Positions 1 through 6,402 of a stretch of 6,763 bases of DNA are shown here, in pieces. Where the stretch lies: assembly GCA_004559845.1 (NCBI GenBank), contig SFWW01000085.1, positions 1-6,763 of the forward strand, given 5' to 3'. The position numbers were made by a program, and so were the translations under genes. Source of the DNA: a bacterium (GTDB taxonomy: Bacteria; Bacteroidota; Bacteroidia; Bacteroidales; Muribaculaceae). Numbering within the stretch: position 1 is the first letter of the stretch; every line of letters starts with the position of its first letter. The notes beneath the pieces were generated by a model. The model was not told the DNA's origin. It did no database searches and saw only the letters and a program-made list of their open reading frames with translations.

Positions 1-287
1 AGACGTTGGAATTGTGCTATGTCGACATAACCACGATCCATTGCCAAAGTGGAGTCTTTTGGCAGATGCACCTCTTTTAGCAGGTAATGGTCGTGTTTAT
101 CGGCGGATGTGAGCTGCACCATCATCGGCACGCCGACATGATACTTCATTACTGTATGCACTTTCATTCCGCCTTTCTTCTTGCCTGATTTCGGATGCCA
201 CCCGACCCCTTTGACTATGTTGTCAAAGAGCGTTATTGTGGTGGAATCCATCATATAGAGCAGCTTCTCCCAGTCTTTAGGCTCGTG
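1..287 (-). pseudogene. IS4-type DDE transposase fragment, cut by the window edge
   Basis: The minus strand encodes an open segment of about 95 codons resembling the catalytic core of IS4-group (DDE_Tnp_1) transposases, which cut and rejoin insertion-sequence ends. Visible signatures are MMDSTTITLF, with the first catalytic Asp at 246-248, then GKKKGGMKVHT, and AMDRGYVD, with the second Asp at 36-38. The third acidic residue would lie past the left edge. The N-terminal portion that normally precedes MMDSTT is absent: recognisable sequence begins about 13 codons before the DST motif, and upstream DNA belongs to a different gene in another frame. No start codon or terminal inverted repeat is visible. 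I therefore read it as a truncated remnant. Family assignment rests on remembered motifs; the exact IS is not identified. Confidence 0.8.
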
Positions 288-288
288 C

Positions 289-393
289 GCTGTACTTCTC
301 AATGATGTGCCGTGGTACGTCGAGCAGGCGGATGTTCGACTCCACACCGGTTTTCTGGCGGTTGGTCTTTATCCACAGGTGTCCGTCGAAGTT
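289..393 (-). pseudogene. Tyrosine recombinase (phage-type integrase) fragment
   Basis: A minus-strand segment of about 35 codons reads NFDGHLWIKTNRQKTG followed by VESNIRLLDVPRHIIEKY. This matches the part of the Bacteroidetes integrase catalytic domain between the first Arg and the His-x-x-Arg motif, including the beta-hairpin RQKT whose Lys is normally catalytic. In-frame stop codons close it on both sides (TGA at 394-396, TAA at 277-279). The SAM-like N-terminal domain, the Arg, the His-x-x-Arg and the nucleophilic Tyr are all missing. It cannot be functional. It abuts the transposase fragment at about 285-295, in a different frame. It probably descends from a mobilisable or conjugative element; the assignment is from motif memory only. 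Confidence 0.65.
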
Positions 394-422
394 TCAAAAA
401 AGCTCCACCCTCCTCAAATTTT

Positions 423-453
423 TTTTGACAGGGGACTGTCCCTCTGTTCAAAA
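423..453. repeat. Imperfect palindrome (REP-like or terminator-like hairpin)
   Basis: TTTTGACAGGGGA at 423-435 can pair with TCCC, CTGT and CAAAA on the right side, ending at 453. This gives about 13 pairs with two single-base bulges (T443 and T448) and a three-base loop. Eight T residues (419-426) precede the hairpin and A-rich DNA follows, so it could terminate transcription from either side. It lies exactly between the integrase scar and the membrane-protein gene. A similar GGGAC-containing stretch occurs at 6578-6594. Confidence 0.5.
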
Positions 454-510
454 TAAAGCCGGCAAGGGGTGAAATCCGGGCAAAAGGCGGGGGTGTGTGG
501 AAATTATGTG

Positions 511-518
511 TATCTTTG
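511..518 (+). promoter_or_regulatory. Possible Bacteroidetes -7 box
   Basis: TATCTTTG matches the Bacteroidetes -7 consensus TAnnTTTG. No TTTG-like -33 box lies at the expected distance upstream; that region is G-rich. Transcription would begin near 525, which suits a start codon at 579 with a short leader, or a near-leaderless start at 525/528. The single-box evidence makes this tentative. Confidence 0.4.
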
Positions 519-527
519 CAGAGAATG

Positions 528-2181
528 ATGATTCTTAATCAAATCCATAGTGATATTTTGCGTCGACCCGAGTGCCGGATGTGGGTGTCGACCATGGTGG
601 TGGCACTCTACCTGCTGACAGGTGTGGTGTTTGGCTTTGATGTGTGCGACACGGGACAGTATCTCACCATGTCATTTTATGTATTATTTGAGCGGCGTGG
701 CGGGAGGCGCTTTTCTCGCCTTGTGTCCCGATATGGGTGTGTTGGGCATCCGCCTTTTGGGGCTACTCTGTTTGGTGGTGTGTATGCTTGCTGTGTGGCG
801 CATGCTGAAGCCCTACATTTCTCCCGGCGCCATTATTGCGGGCAATGCGCTCACCATGGTGGCATTTGCGGCAATGCCCGTTGCCTTTTGCTACGATATT
901 CTTTCCATTATGCTCTATCTGCTTGCCATCGAGCAATTGCTCAAACACCGCATCTCGCGGGTGATGGCGGGAGGATTTCTGCTTGGGATAAACGTGTTTT
1001 CGCGCATTCCGAATGTGCTGGGCTTGGTGTTTGTGTTTATTCCGCTACTGATGGCATGGTGTGGCGCATACTCCAAGAAGCGAGCCCTTCATTTGTCAGT
1101 TTTTTCCTTGATAGGCGCATTCTTGGGGATAGCGATGGTGTTGGCACTGATGGCGCTGTTGGGGCATCTGAGCATCTTTGCCGAAAGCCTTGCATCGGTG
1201 TATCAAGTGGCGAGCGACTCATCGGGAGAATCCTCCCATAGCCTGCACTCGCTCATTTATCAGCAATTCCGCTTTTATAAAATCGGATTTTTCACATGGC
1301 TGAAACTCGGGACTGTGGTGGCGGTGTACACGGTGATGCGTAGGCGTATCACCTCGGCGCCGGTGCGCTTCGTGATGCTATGTTGTGCCCTTGGCGTGAG
1401 CGGATGGATGATGTGGCGCATGAAGCCGCTCACACCCATTTGGGTGCTCTGCGCTATGGGTTGCCTCACGGCCATTGTCACCCTGCGGGGCAAAGCTCGC
1501 GGAGTGAGCGTGGTGGCATTGATGCTGATGCTCATCTTTCCGATGGGGTCGGATGGCGTGGCAAACAATGGATCCATCATCCTCTTCCTTGCCACACCTG
1601 TAGCCATTGCCATGTGTGTGGAGCACACCCGCATGTTTCGCTCCGGCTATTTCATCTTGGCTTTTGCACTGATATGTGTGGCAAAAACGGCTGTAGAAGG
1701 CGTTTATTTCGATGGTGGTGCGCTATGGCACAAAACCGCGCAGGTGGATTCGCCAAAGGCGCGTGGCATCCTCACCACCGAGAAGCGAGCTGCCATTCTG
1801 AACGATGCGCTCTGCGGCATCCGTGGATGGGTGGCTGAGGGTGACACCTTGCTGGTGTATGGTGGGATGCCTATGCTCAATTATCTCACTTCCACACGCC
1901 CCGCCATTCATTGCTGTTGGCCCGAACTGCTGAGTAGCAAACTGCTCCGGCAGCAACTCAGCGAAATGCGCACTTCTCCGATGGTGCTCCGCCAAAAATT
2001 TGTGACGATGGGTTCCGAATTTTCTGCGCCCACACCCCGGATGCTCCACACCTACGGCAATGCCAAAAGCAATTTCTGCATCGACACCAAAATCGCCGTG
2101 CTCAATCACTTCCTCGCCTCCCGCCGCTATCAAATAGTGTGGGAAAATGCCCACTTCGTCCTCTACCGCCCGGGCATTTAA
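528..2181 (+). pseudogene. Polytopic membrane protein, GT-C glycosyltransferase-like, frame-disrupted near 671
   Basis: The 5' part reads in one frame (ATG at 525/528; alternatives 579 and 594) and encodes a transmembrane segment followed by FGFDVCDTGQYLTM, ending at 671. From 673 the protein continues in the next frame as HFMYYLSGVAGG and runs to the stop at 2181. The longest uninterrupted frame opens at a GTG at 622 (519 codons), but that start follows a stop at 616 and lacks the first membrane segment. In similar proteins about a dozen residues separate the YLT and FMYYLSG motifs, so a small deletion is likely. The remainder has about 8-10 hydrophobic helices, a GINVFSRIPN motif, a GSDGVANNG loop, and a soluble C-terminal domain of roughly 160 residues after the last helix. 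The Asp-rich first loop suits lipid-linked-sugar (GT-C) transferases, but the function is not proven. It could be a recent pseudogene, a sequencing error, or a shortened protein that is still expressed. Confidence 0.7.
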
Positions 2182-2265
2182 TACCTCGCCCTGTGAAAAT
2201 CAACGAACGTAATCTCGGAGAACGCCGACGCGAATATGACATTTTGACATATTTTAATGTGCGCT

Positions 2266-2300
2266 TTTGGTGTTTATTTCGGGGATTATTACTACCTTTG
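2266..2300 (+). promoter_or_regulatory. Bacteroidetes-type promoter for the envelope gene block
   Basis: TACCTTTG at 2293-2300 matches the -7 consensus TAnnTTTG. TTTG at 2266-2269 could be the -33 box, though the 23-base spacing is slightly long. Transcription would start near 2307, giving a leader of about 84 bases before the ATG at 2391. It sits in the only sizeable gap upstream of the five-gene block. The stretch 2182-2265 shows no gene and no convincing terminator. Confidence 0.5.
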
Positions 2301-2313
2301 CATCTCATTATAT

Positions 2314-2369
2314 CACTTTATATCACTTTTGAAAAAGTGGTGCCTACCGACTCGGAAAGTGGTGCCTAC
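2314..2369. repeat. Repeated CACTTT / AAAGTG half-sites in the operon leader
   Basis: CACTTT occurs at 2314-2319 and 2324-2329, and its complement AAAGTG at 2334-2339 and 2356-2361. The inner pair forms a hairpin with a six-base stem and a TGAA loop (2324-2339). The last two copies are part of a longer direct repeat, AAAGTGGTGCCTAC, at 2334-2347 and 2356-2369, with a 22-base period. The array lies downstream of the predicted transcription start, so it could be an operator, a leader structure, or just a duplication. Confidence 0.5.
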
Positions 2370-2390
2370 TGAATAAGAAGAAAAAGAATT

Positions 2391-3242
2391 ATGCAAACCG
2401 ATACCCCTGCTCAAGCGCCTGTGAAGCGCACCGTGCTCGACTACGATGATGTGTGCCAACTTGCTCCTTTTTTTAAAGGCAAGGAAAAATTGGTGAATCG
2501 CCTCTTTAAATTGCTGGCTGTGGATAAGGTGAATTGGATTCACGACCACAACTTCGACACTCCCGGCGTGCCATTCACGCAGGGGCTGCTCCGCGACTTG
2601 AATATCACCATCGATATTCGCGGCGAAGAGGTGTTGAAAAATTTACCCAAAGAAGGCGGGTTTATCACGGTGTCGAACCACCCCTTCGGCGCCCTCGATG
2701 GCATTATGCTCATTAAAATAGTGGGAGAATATCGCCCCGATTTCAAGGTGATGGTGAATATGGTGCTCAACCACATCACAGCCATGCGCCCCAATTTCAT
2801 TGCGGTTGATGCTCTTGCGAGCACCGACCCCGCCAAGCGCGCCGTGTCGATGCAAGGTATTTCCACAGCGCTGCGCCACGTGAAAGAGGGACATCCGCTC
2901 GGTTTCTTTCCTGCCGGTGCCGTGTCGAAAATTCAGTCCAATTTACGCATTGAAGACCGCCTGTGGCAGCCCACTATCATACGCTTGATTCAAAAACTCA
3001 AAGTGCCTGTGGTGCCCATCTATTTCCATGGCCACAACAGCACATTTTTCAACATACTCGGCTTAATCGATTGGCGATTGCGCACGCTCAAATTGCCATC
3101 GGAGGTGTTCCGCCGCCACGACGAAACTTTCCGCGTGTCGGTGGGCGAGCTCATCACTCCGGAGCAACAAGCACAATATCCCGACATCGAATCGCTCGGG
3201 GAAATGCTCCGCAACGCCACCTACAGCCTACGCAAATGGTAA
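2391..3242 (+). CDS. Lysophospholipid/glycerol acyltransferase family protein (PlsC/GlsA-like)
   Basis: This 283-residue protein has the PlsC-type acyltransferase signatures. NHPFGALDG at residues 96-104 is the catalytic His/Asp motif, FPAGAVSK at 173-180 is the phosphate-binding block, and VPIYFHGHNS at 208-217 is the C-terminal block. The His-to-Asp spacing is five residues rather than the four of classical PlsC. I associate this with the hemolysin-like acyltransferases of Bacteroidetes, including the O-acyltransferase half (GlsA) of glycine-lipid synthesis. The expected reaction is transfer of a fatty acyl group to a lyso-lipid at the inner membrane; the acceptor cannot be told from sequence. 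No GNAT-type N-acyltransferase (GlsB) partner is adjacent. The ATG at 2391 follows an A-rich leader without a Shine-Dalgarno. The gene is first in the block and lies 24 bases before the activator. Confidence 0.8.
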   Translation: MQTDTPAQAPVKRTVLDYDDVCQLAPFFKGKEKLVNRLFKLLAVDKVNWIHDHNFDTPGVPFTQGLLRDLNITIDIRGEEVLKNLPKEGGFITVSNHPFGALDGIMLIKIVGEYRPDFKVMVNMVLNHITAMRPNFIAVDALASTDPAKRAVSMQGISTALRHVKEGHPLGFFPAGAVSKIQSNLRIEDRLWQPTIIRLIQKLKVPVVPIYFHGHNSTFFNILGLIDWRLRTLKLPSEVFRRHDETFRVSVGELITPEQQAQYPDIESLGEMLRNATYSLRKW

Positions 3243-3266
3243 TTAACTAAAAATCTATCACACATT

Positions 3267-4553
3267 ATGACCACACTTAGCAAAGAAATTAAAGCCACCC
3301 AACAGCGATTTGGTATCATCGGCAAATCGCCCCTTTTTACCACTGCCATTGAGCAGGCGCTGAAGGTGGCAACCGTCGACCTCTCGGTGCTGATTATCGG
3401 TGAGAGCGGTTCGGGTAAGGAGGTGTTTCCGAAAATCATTCACGAAAATAGCAAGCGACGCCACGAGAAATATATGGCGGTGAACTGTGGAGCCATCCCC
3501 GCCGGCACCATCAATAGCGAACTCTTCGGTCACGAAAAAGGCTCCTTCACCGGCGCCATTAGCGACCACAAAGGCTATTTTGAAGACTGCAACGGCGGCA
3601 CCCTCTTCCTCGACGAAGTGGCTGAACTGCCGCTCGAAACACAAGCCTTGCTGCTGCGCGTGCTCGAATCGGGCGAGTATATGCGCGTGGGCAGTTCGGA
3701 TGTGCGCAAAACCGACGTGCGCATTGTGGCTGCCACCAACAAAAACCTCGAATCTGCCATCAAAGAGGGCAAATTTCGCGAAGACCTCTACTATCGCCTC
3801 TGCTCGGTGCGCATCGATGTGCCGCCCTTGCGCAAACGCGGCGACGACATCTGGTTGCTCATTCGCAAATTCAGTCATGATTTCTCCGAACGCTACCGCA
3901 CACCCGAAGTGGAATACACCGACGAAGCAAAAGCCGCTATGCTCAGCTATCGCTGGCCGGGCAATGTGCGCCAACTGAAAAATGTGGCTGAACAAATTGC
4001 GCTGTTTGAAGCCGGAAAAGTGCTGGGAAAAGAAAGCGTGACCACCTACATACCGCAAGCCAGCGGATTGGTGTCGAAATCCGACGCCGAATTCGACTAC
4101 AAACGCGAACGCGAATACATCTTCAAACTCATCTTCAAACTCCAAGCCGATGTGATGAGCTTGCAAGAATCGCTTAAAAATCAGCAACTTCCTTCTCAAG
4201 AAGTGAGCACTTCGCTGGTGGGCGACTCGTATATCCACGATGTGGAAATCATTAAACGACCCACCAAAATTGCGGCACCACAGCATCTTGCTTCGAAAGA
4301 AGAACACAACATTATCGACATTAGCAACAACGACGATGCCACAGCCACCGAAGTCGACACCGCCTATGCGCAGGTGGACGCACCCCATGTGAAAACGCTC
4401 GAAGAAACCGAGCGCGAAACCATCACTCGAGCCCTTGACCGCAACAGCGGAAAACGCAAAAAAACTGCCGAAGAACTCAACATCTCCGAACGCACACTCT
4501 ATCGCAAAATTAAAGCCTACGGGCTGGAATCCAGAAACCAACACAAAGAATAA
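3267..4553 (+). CDS. Sigma-54-dependent transcriptional activator (AAA+ / Fis), no receiver domain
   Basis: This 428-residue protein is an enhancer-binding activator that uses ATP to open sigma-54 RNA polymerase complexes. It begins almost directly with the AAA+ domain (about 14-262). Visible motifs are Walker A GESGSGKE (45-52), the sigma-54 contact loop GSFTGA (92-97; Ser replaces the first Ala), Walker B GGTLFLDEV (110-118), sensor I ATN (156-158), REDLYYRL (171-178, with the arginine-finger region) and WPGNVRQL (230-237). A charged, coiled-coil-like stretch (about 278-306) and a disordered linker lead to a Fis-type helix-turn-helix (about 379-420, with KKTAEELNISERTLYRKIK). There is no response-regulator, GAF or PAS domain, so input must come from expression level, a partner or the linker. 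Its stop overlaps the next start (TAATG), implying translational coupling to the LptE gene. Targets are unknown. Confidence 0.93.
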   Translation: MTTLSKEIKATQQRFGIIGKSPLFTTAIEQALKVATVDLSVLIIGESGSGKEVFPKIIHENSKRRHEKYMAVNCGAIPAGTINSELFGHEKGSFTGAISDHKGYFEDCNGGTLFLDEVAELPLETQALLLRVLESGEYMRVGSSDVRKTDVRIVAATNKNLESAIKEGKFREDLYYRLCSVRIDVPPLRKRGDDIWLLIRKFSHDFSERYRTPEVEYTDEAKAAMLSYRWPGNVRQLKNVAEQIALFEAGKVLGKESVTTYIPQASGLVSKSDAEFDYKREREYIFKLIFKLQADVMSLQESLKNQQLPSQEVSTSLVGDSYIHDVEIIKRPTKIAAPQHLASKEEHNIIDISNNDDATATEVDTAYAQVDAPHVKTLEETERETITRALDRNSGKRKKTAEELNISERTLYRKIKAYGLESRNQHKE

Positions 4554-5086
4554 TGGAGCATTTCCACAACATCACACAGCGATTAGTGGCAATGGTGGCG
4601 CTCATCACCATGGCTTCGGCATGCACGGTGTATAACTTCTATAAATTCAACGGCGCATCACTCGACTACAATGTGTATAAAACCGTGTCGATTAGCGACT
4701 TCCCCATTCGTGCGGCATTGGTGTATCCGCCCTTGCAGCAAACTTTCGAAAACAAACTCACCGATATGGTGGCGCAAAACACGCGGTTGCGCGTGATTGA
4801 CTCACCCAACAGCGACCTTCGCCTTGAAGGCGAAATCACCGCCTACAACCTCACACCGCAAGCCGTGGGCGAAGACGCCTACGCCAGCAAAACGCGCCTC
4901 ACCATCACCGTGAGAGTGAAATATATCGACAACAAAAACCCCTCGCTGAGCAACGACCAATCGTTTACCGCCTATCGCGACTTCGACAGCAGCCAAATGC
5001 TCACCGATGTGCAAGACGAACTCTGCTCGCAAATTTGCGACGACCTCAAAGACCTCATTTTCAACGCCACTTTCGGCAATTGGTAA
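4553..5086 (+). CDS. lptE: LptE-family LPS-assembly lipoprotein
   Basis: This 177-residue protein matches the small LptE lipoproteins of Bacteroidetes in length and pattern. LptE plugs the LptD barrel and helps insert lipopolysaccharide into the outer membrane. The N-terminus is a signal peptide with a hydrophobic core at about 11-22 and a lipobox ASAC, making Cys24 the expected lipidated residue. Ala at -3 is less typical than Leu. Family-like features are YNFYKFNGASLDYNVYKTVSI soon after the Cys, the DLRLEGEITAYN strand, and the C-terminal DDLKDLIFNATFGNW. The ATG at 4553 shares one base with the activator's stop codon. Position between the sigma-54 activator and the TPR-like gene before secG supports the assignment, since this order is recurrent in Bacteroidales as far as I recall. 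Confidence 0.85.
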   Translation: MEHFHNITQRLVAMVALITMASACTVYNFYKFNGASLDYNVYKTVSISDFPIRAALVYPPLQQTFENKLTDMVAQNTRLRVIDSPNSDLRLEGEITAYNLTPQAVGEDAYASKTRLTITVRVKYIDNKNPSLSNDQSFTAYRDFDSSQMLTDVQDELCSQICDDLKDLIFNATFGNW

Positions 5087-5128
5087 CTTTTTTCTCGCTC
5101 CTCTCCTACGCTTTTGCATCAAAAAAAT

Positions 5129-5869
5129 ATGATTTCGGAAATTCAACATTATATCGCAAATCCACACCTCATCACGGCAGAATGGGTGGAAAAAATGCAG
5201 CATCAGTATCCCTATTTCGCACTGCCGGCATTGCTCTACTTGAAGCAGAACGGCATAGAGGGCAACGATGCGCTACTGAGCCGCCTCGCTATCAGTTGTC
5301 CCGACCGCAAAACACTGGCAATGCATTTGGGCAACTATCCCGAGGCCTTCCAAAATTTCTATCCGGAAGAAAAGCCGCAGCAAGCCTCCACAGCCAACGC
5401 CATCGATATGTTTTTGGATGCCTTTGGCTCCGGCAGTGAGAAAGAAGTGGAAGTGCTCGAAAATATGATTTTCAACCCCACACCCGACTATGCCGACATT
5501 CTCGCGGCAGAAGACGCTAACGAGGGCACACTGCCATCCGAAGGCGAAAGTGCGCAAGATGCGCTCATCAACAGCTTTATTGCTCGCGAGCGCGAAAAAG
5601 AGCAACAAGTGGGCGCTTTGCCCCAGCAGCACGTGGATAGCGAAGAAATTGCCGAAATTGCCAACACTCCCATTGCACAACCCACTGAGCATGACCCATC
5701 TATGCTTAGCGAAAGTTTGGCAAAAATGTACATTCAACGCCGAAATTATGCAAAGGCGCTTGAAATAATTGAGAACATAAATTTGAATTTTCCGGAAAAA
5801 AGTATTTACTTTGCAGACCAAATTCGTTTTTTGCGAAAATTAGTACTCAACGAACAAACAAAAAAATAA
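5129..5869 (+). CDS. Conserved Bacteroidales protein with C-terminal TPR-like repeat, function unknown
   Basis: This 246-residue protein has no signal peptide or membrane segment and is probably cytoplasmic. The N-terminal part (1-80) is helical, starting MISEIQHYIANPHLIT, and contains a WVEKMQHQYPYF segment. The middle has a short conserved-looking AIDMFLDAFG (91-100) and an acidic, low-complexity stretch (about 105-190) with DALINSFIARE at 144-154. The C-terminus (about 194-230) resembles one tetratricopeptide unit, LAKMYIQRRNYAKALEIIEN, followed by a FADQIRFLRKL helix. A single TPR usually mediates protein contacts. I chose the ATG at 5129 because the in-frame codon further upstream (TTG at 5114) is weak. 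It lies 42 bases after lptE and 22 before secG, so a link to envelope assembly or export is plausible but inferred only from position. Confidence 0.8.
   Translation: MISEIQHYIANPHLITAEWVEKMQHQYPYFALPALLYLKQNGIEGNDALLSRLAISCPDRKTLAMHLGNYPEAFQNFYPEEKPQQASTANAIDMFLDAFGSGSEKEVEVLENMIFNPTPDYADILAAEDANEGTLPSEGESAQDALINSFIAREREKEQQVGALPQQHVDSEEIAEIANTPIAQPTEHDPSMLSESLAKMYIQRRNYAKALEIIENINLNFPEKSIYFADQIRFLRKLVLNEQTKK
5782..5813 (+). promoter_or_regulatory. Candidate internal promoter for secG
   Basis: TTTG at 5782-5785 and TTACTTTG at 5806-5813 are separated by 20 bases. They match the -33/-7 pattern, with one mismatch in the -7 box (T for A at the second position). The pair lies inside the 3' end of the TPR-like gene and would start transcription near 5820, about 70 bases before secG. 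It could give secG expression independent of the operon. Such motifs also arise by chance in AT-rich coding DNA. Confidence 0.3.
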
Positions 5870-5891
5870 AGATTTTTATACATCAACCAAC

Positions 5892-6224
5892 ATGGAAATA
5901 GTATTCAGTATTTTAATTTCACTCGCAGCATTGTTGCTGATAGGCGTGGTGCTTATTCAAAAATCTAAAGGTGGCGGTTTGGCTGCCAACGTGAGCAATT
6001 ACAACCAAATTGCCGGTGTGCGCAAAACCACCGACTTTGTGGAAAAAGCCACTTGGAGCTTGGCTATCTTTATCTGCGTGCTGAGCATTTGTGCGTGCAT
6101 CCTCACTAAGAATGCCACAAAATCGCAATCTGCCGCATTGTCCACTCCGCAAACCGAACAGCAACAAGGTACCGGCATCCCCACTTCCGGTCAAGACCAA
6201 CCTGCTGCTCCCGCTAAGAAGTAA
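5892..6224 (+). CDS. secG: Preprotein translocase subunit SecG
   Basis: This 110-residue inner-membrane protein is the small accessory subunit of the SecYEG channel, which aids protein export driven by SecA. Two membrane helices are visible at about 3-22 and 54-71. Between them is the SecG signature VLIQKSKGGGLAA (20-32), followed by a loop with TTDFVEKATW (46-55). The tail after residue 75 is rich in Gln, Pro, Ser and Ala with a KK end and is probably disordered, as is common in Bacteroidetes SecG. The ATG at 5892 lies 22 bases after the TPR-like gene. It is the last gene of the block and is followed by a strong terminator. Confidence 0.95.
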   Translation: MEIVFSILISLAALLLIGVVLIQKSKGGGLAANVSNYNQIAGVRKTTDFVEKATWSLAIFICVLSICACILTKNATKSQSAALSTPQTEQQQGTGIPTSGQDQPAAPAKK

Positions 6225-6258
6225 GGCTAAGTCCTTTCTTCTCATCAAAATATCACTT

Positions 6259-6297
6259 AGCGCCCGTGCCATTTTCCACTGGGCGCTTGTTTTGTTT
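6259..6297 (+). terminator. Rho-independent terminator after secG
   Basis: AGCGCCC (6259-6265) pairs with GGGCGCT (6281-6287). GTG/CAC extends the stem inward past one bulged T. The stem is followed by the T-rich run TTGTTTTGTTT. Position 35 bases after the secG stop fits the end of the operon. Confidence 0.85.
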
Positions 6298-6332
6298 CCC
6301 TTCATTCGCCCCAAAACAGCTGCTCCAAGTGA

Positions 6333-6402
6333 CCCCACAATGGCTCAATAGAAAATTAGTGGGGCCAACCACACTATAGCCGGCGAGAATGCCACCCGCC
6401 GG
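6333..6402. repeat. Two short GC-rich inverted repeats
   Basis: CCCCAC (6333-6338) and GTGGGG (6359-6364) can pair around a 20-base loop. CCGGCG (6380-6385) and CGCCGG (6397-6402) can pair around an 11-base loop. The second hairpin directly abuts, and shares two bases with, the REPIN-like repeat that follows. They may be parts of one composite repeat. Confidence 0.4.

Noticed and set aside
601..616. Sigma-54-like promoter TGGCAC-N5-CTGCT
   Set aside because: It lies within the first membrane-segment coding region, has a mismatch in the -12 element, and has no enhancer-like repeats nearby. Chance is the simplest explanation.
495..1241. A 248-codon + strand frame as a separate protein
   Set aside because: Only its part up to about 671 looks like protein (a membrane segment and DTGQYLTM). 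Beyond that it is an out-of-frame reading of the membrane-protein gene.
1037..1634. Several minus-strand frames inside the membrane-protein gene
   Set aside because: They overlap a strongly patterned + strand protein and have no recognisable motifs or starts.
3258..4544. A 428-codon open frame antisense to nearly the whole sigma-54 activator gene
   Set aside because: Its translation is Phe/His/Gly-rich low-complexity text with no domain, and it mirrors the codon bias of the + strand gene. The + strand gene has every expected motif.
5919..6338. Minus-strand frame across secG and its terminator
   Set aside because: secG has clear family motifs on the + strand, and the antisense frame crosses the terminator with no domain signal.
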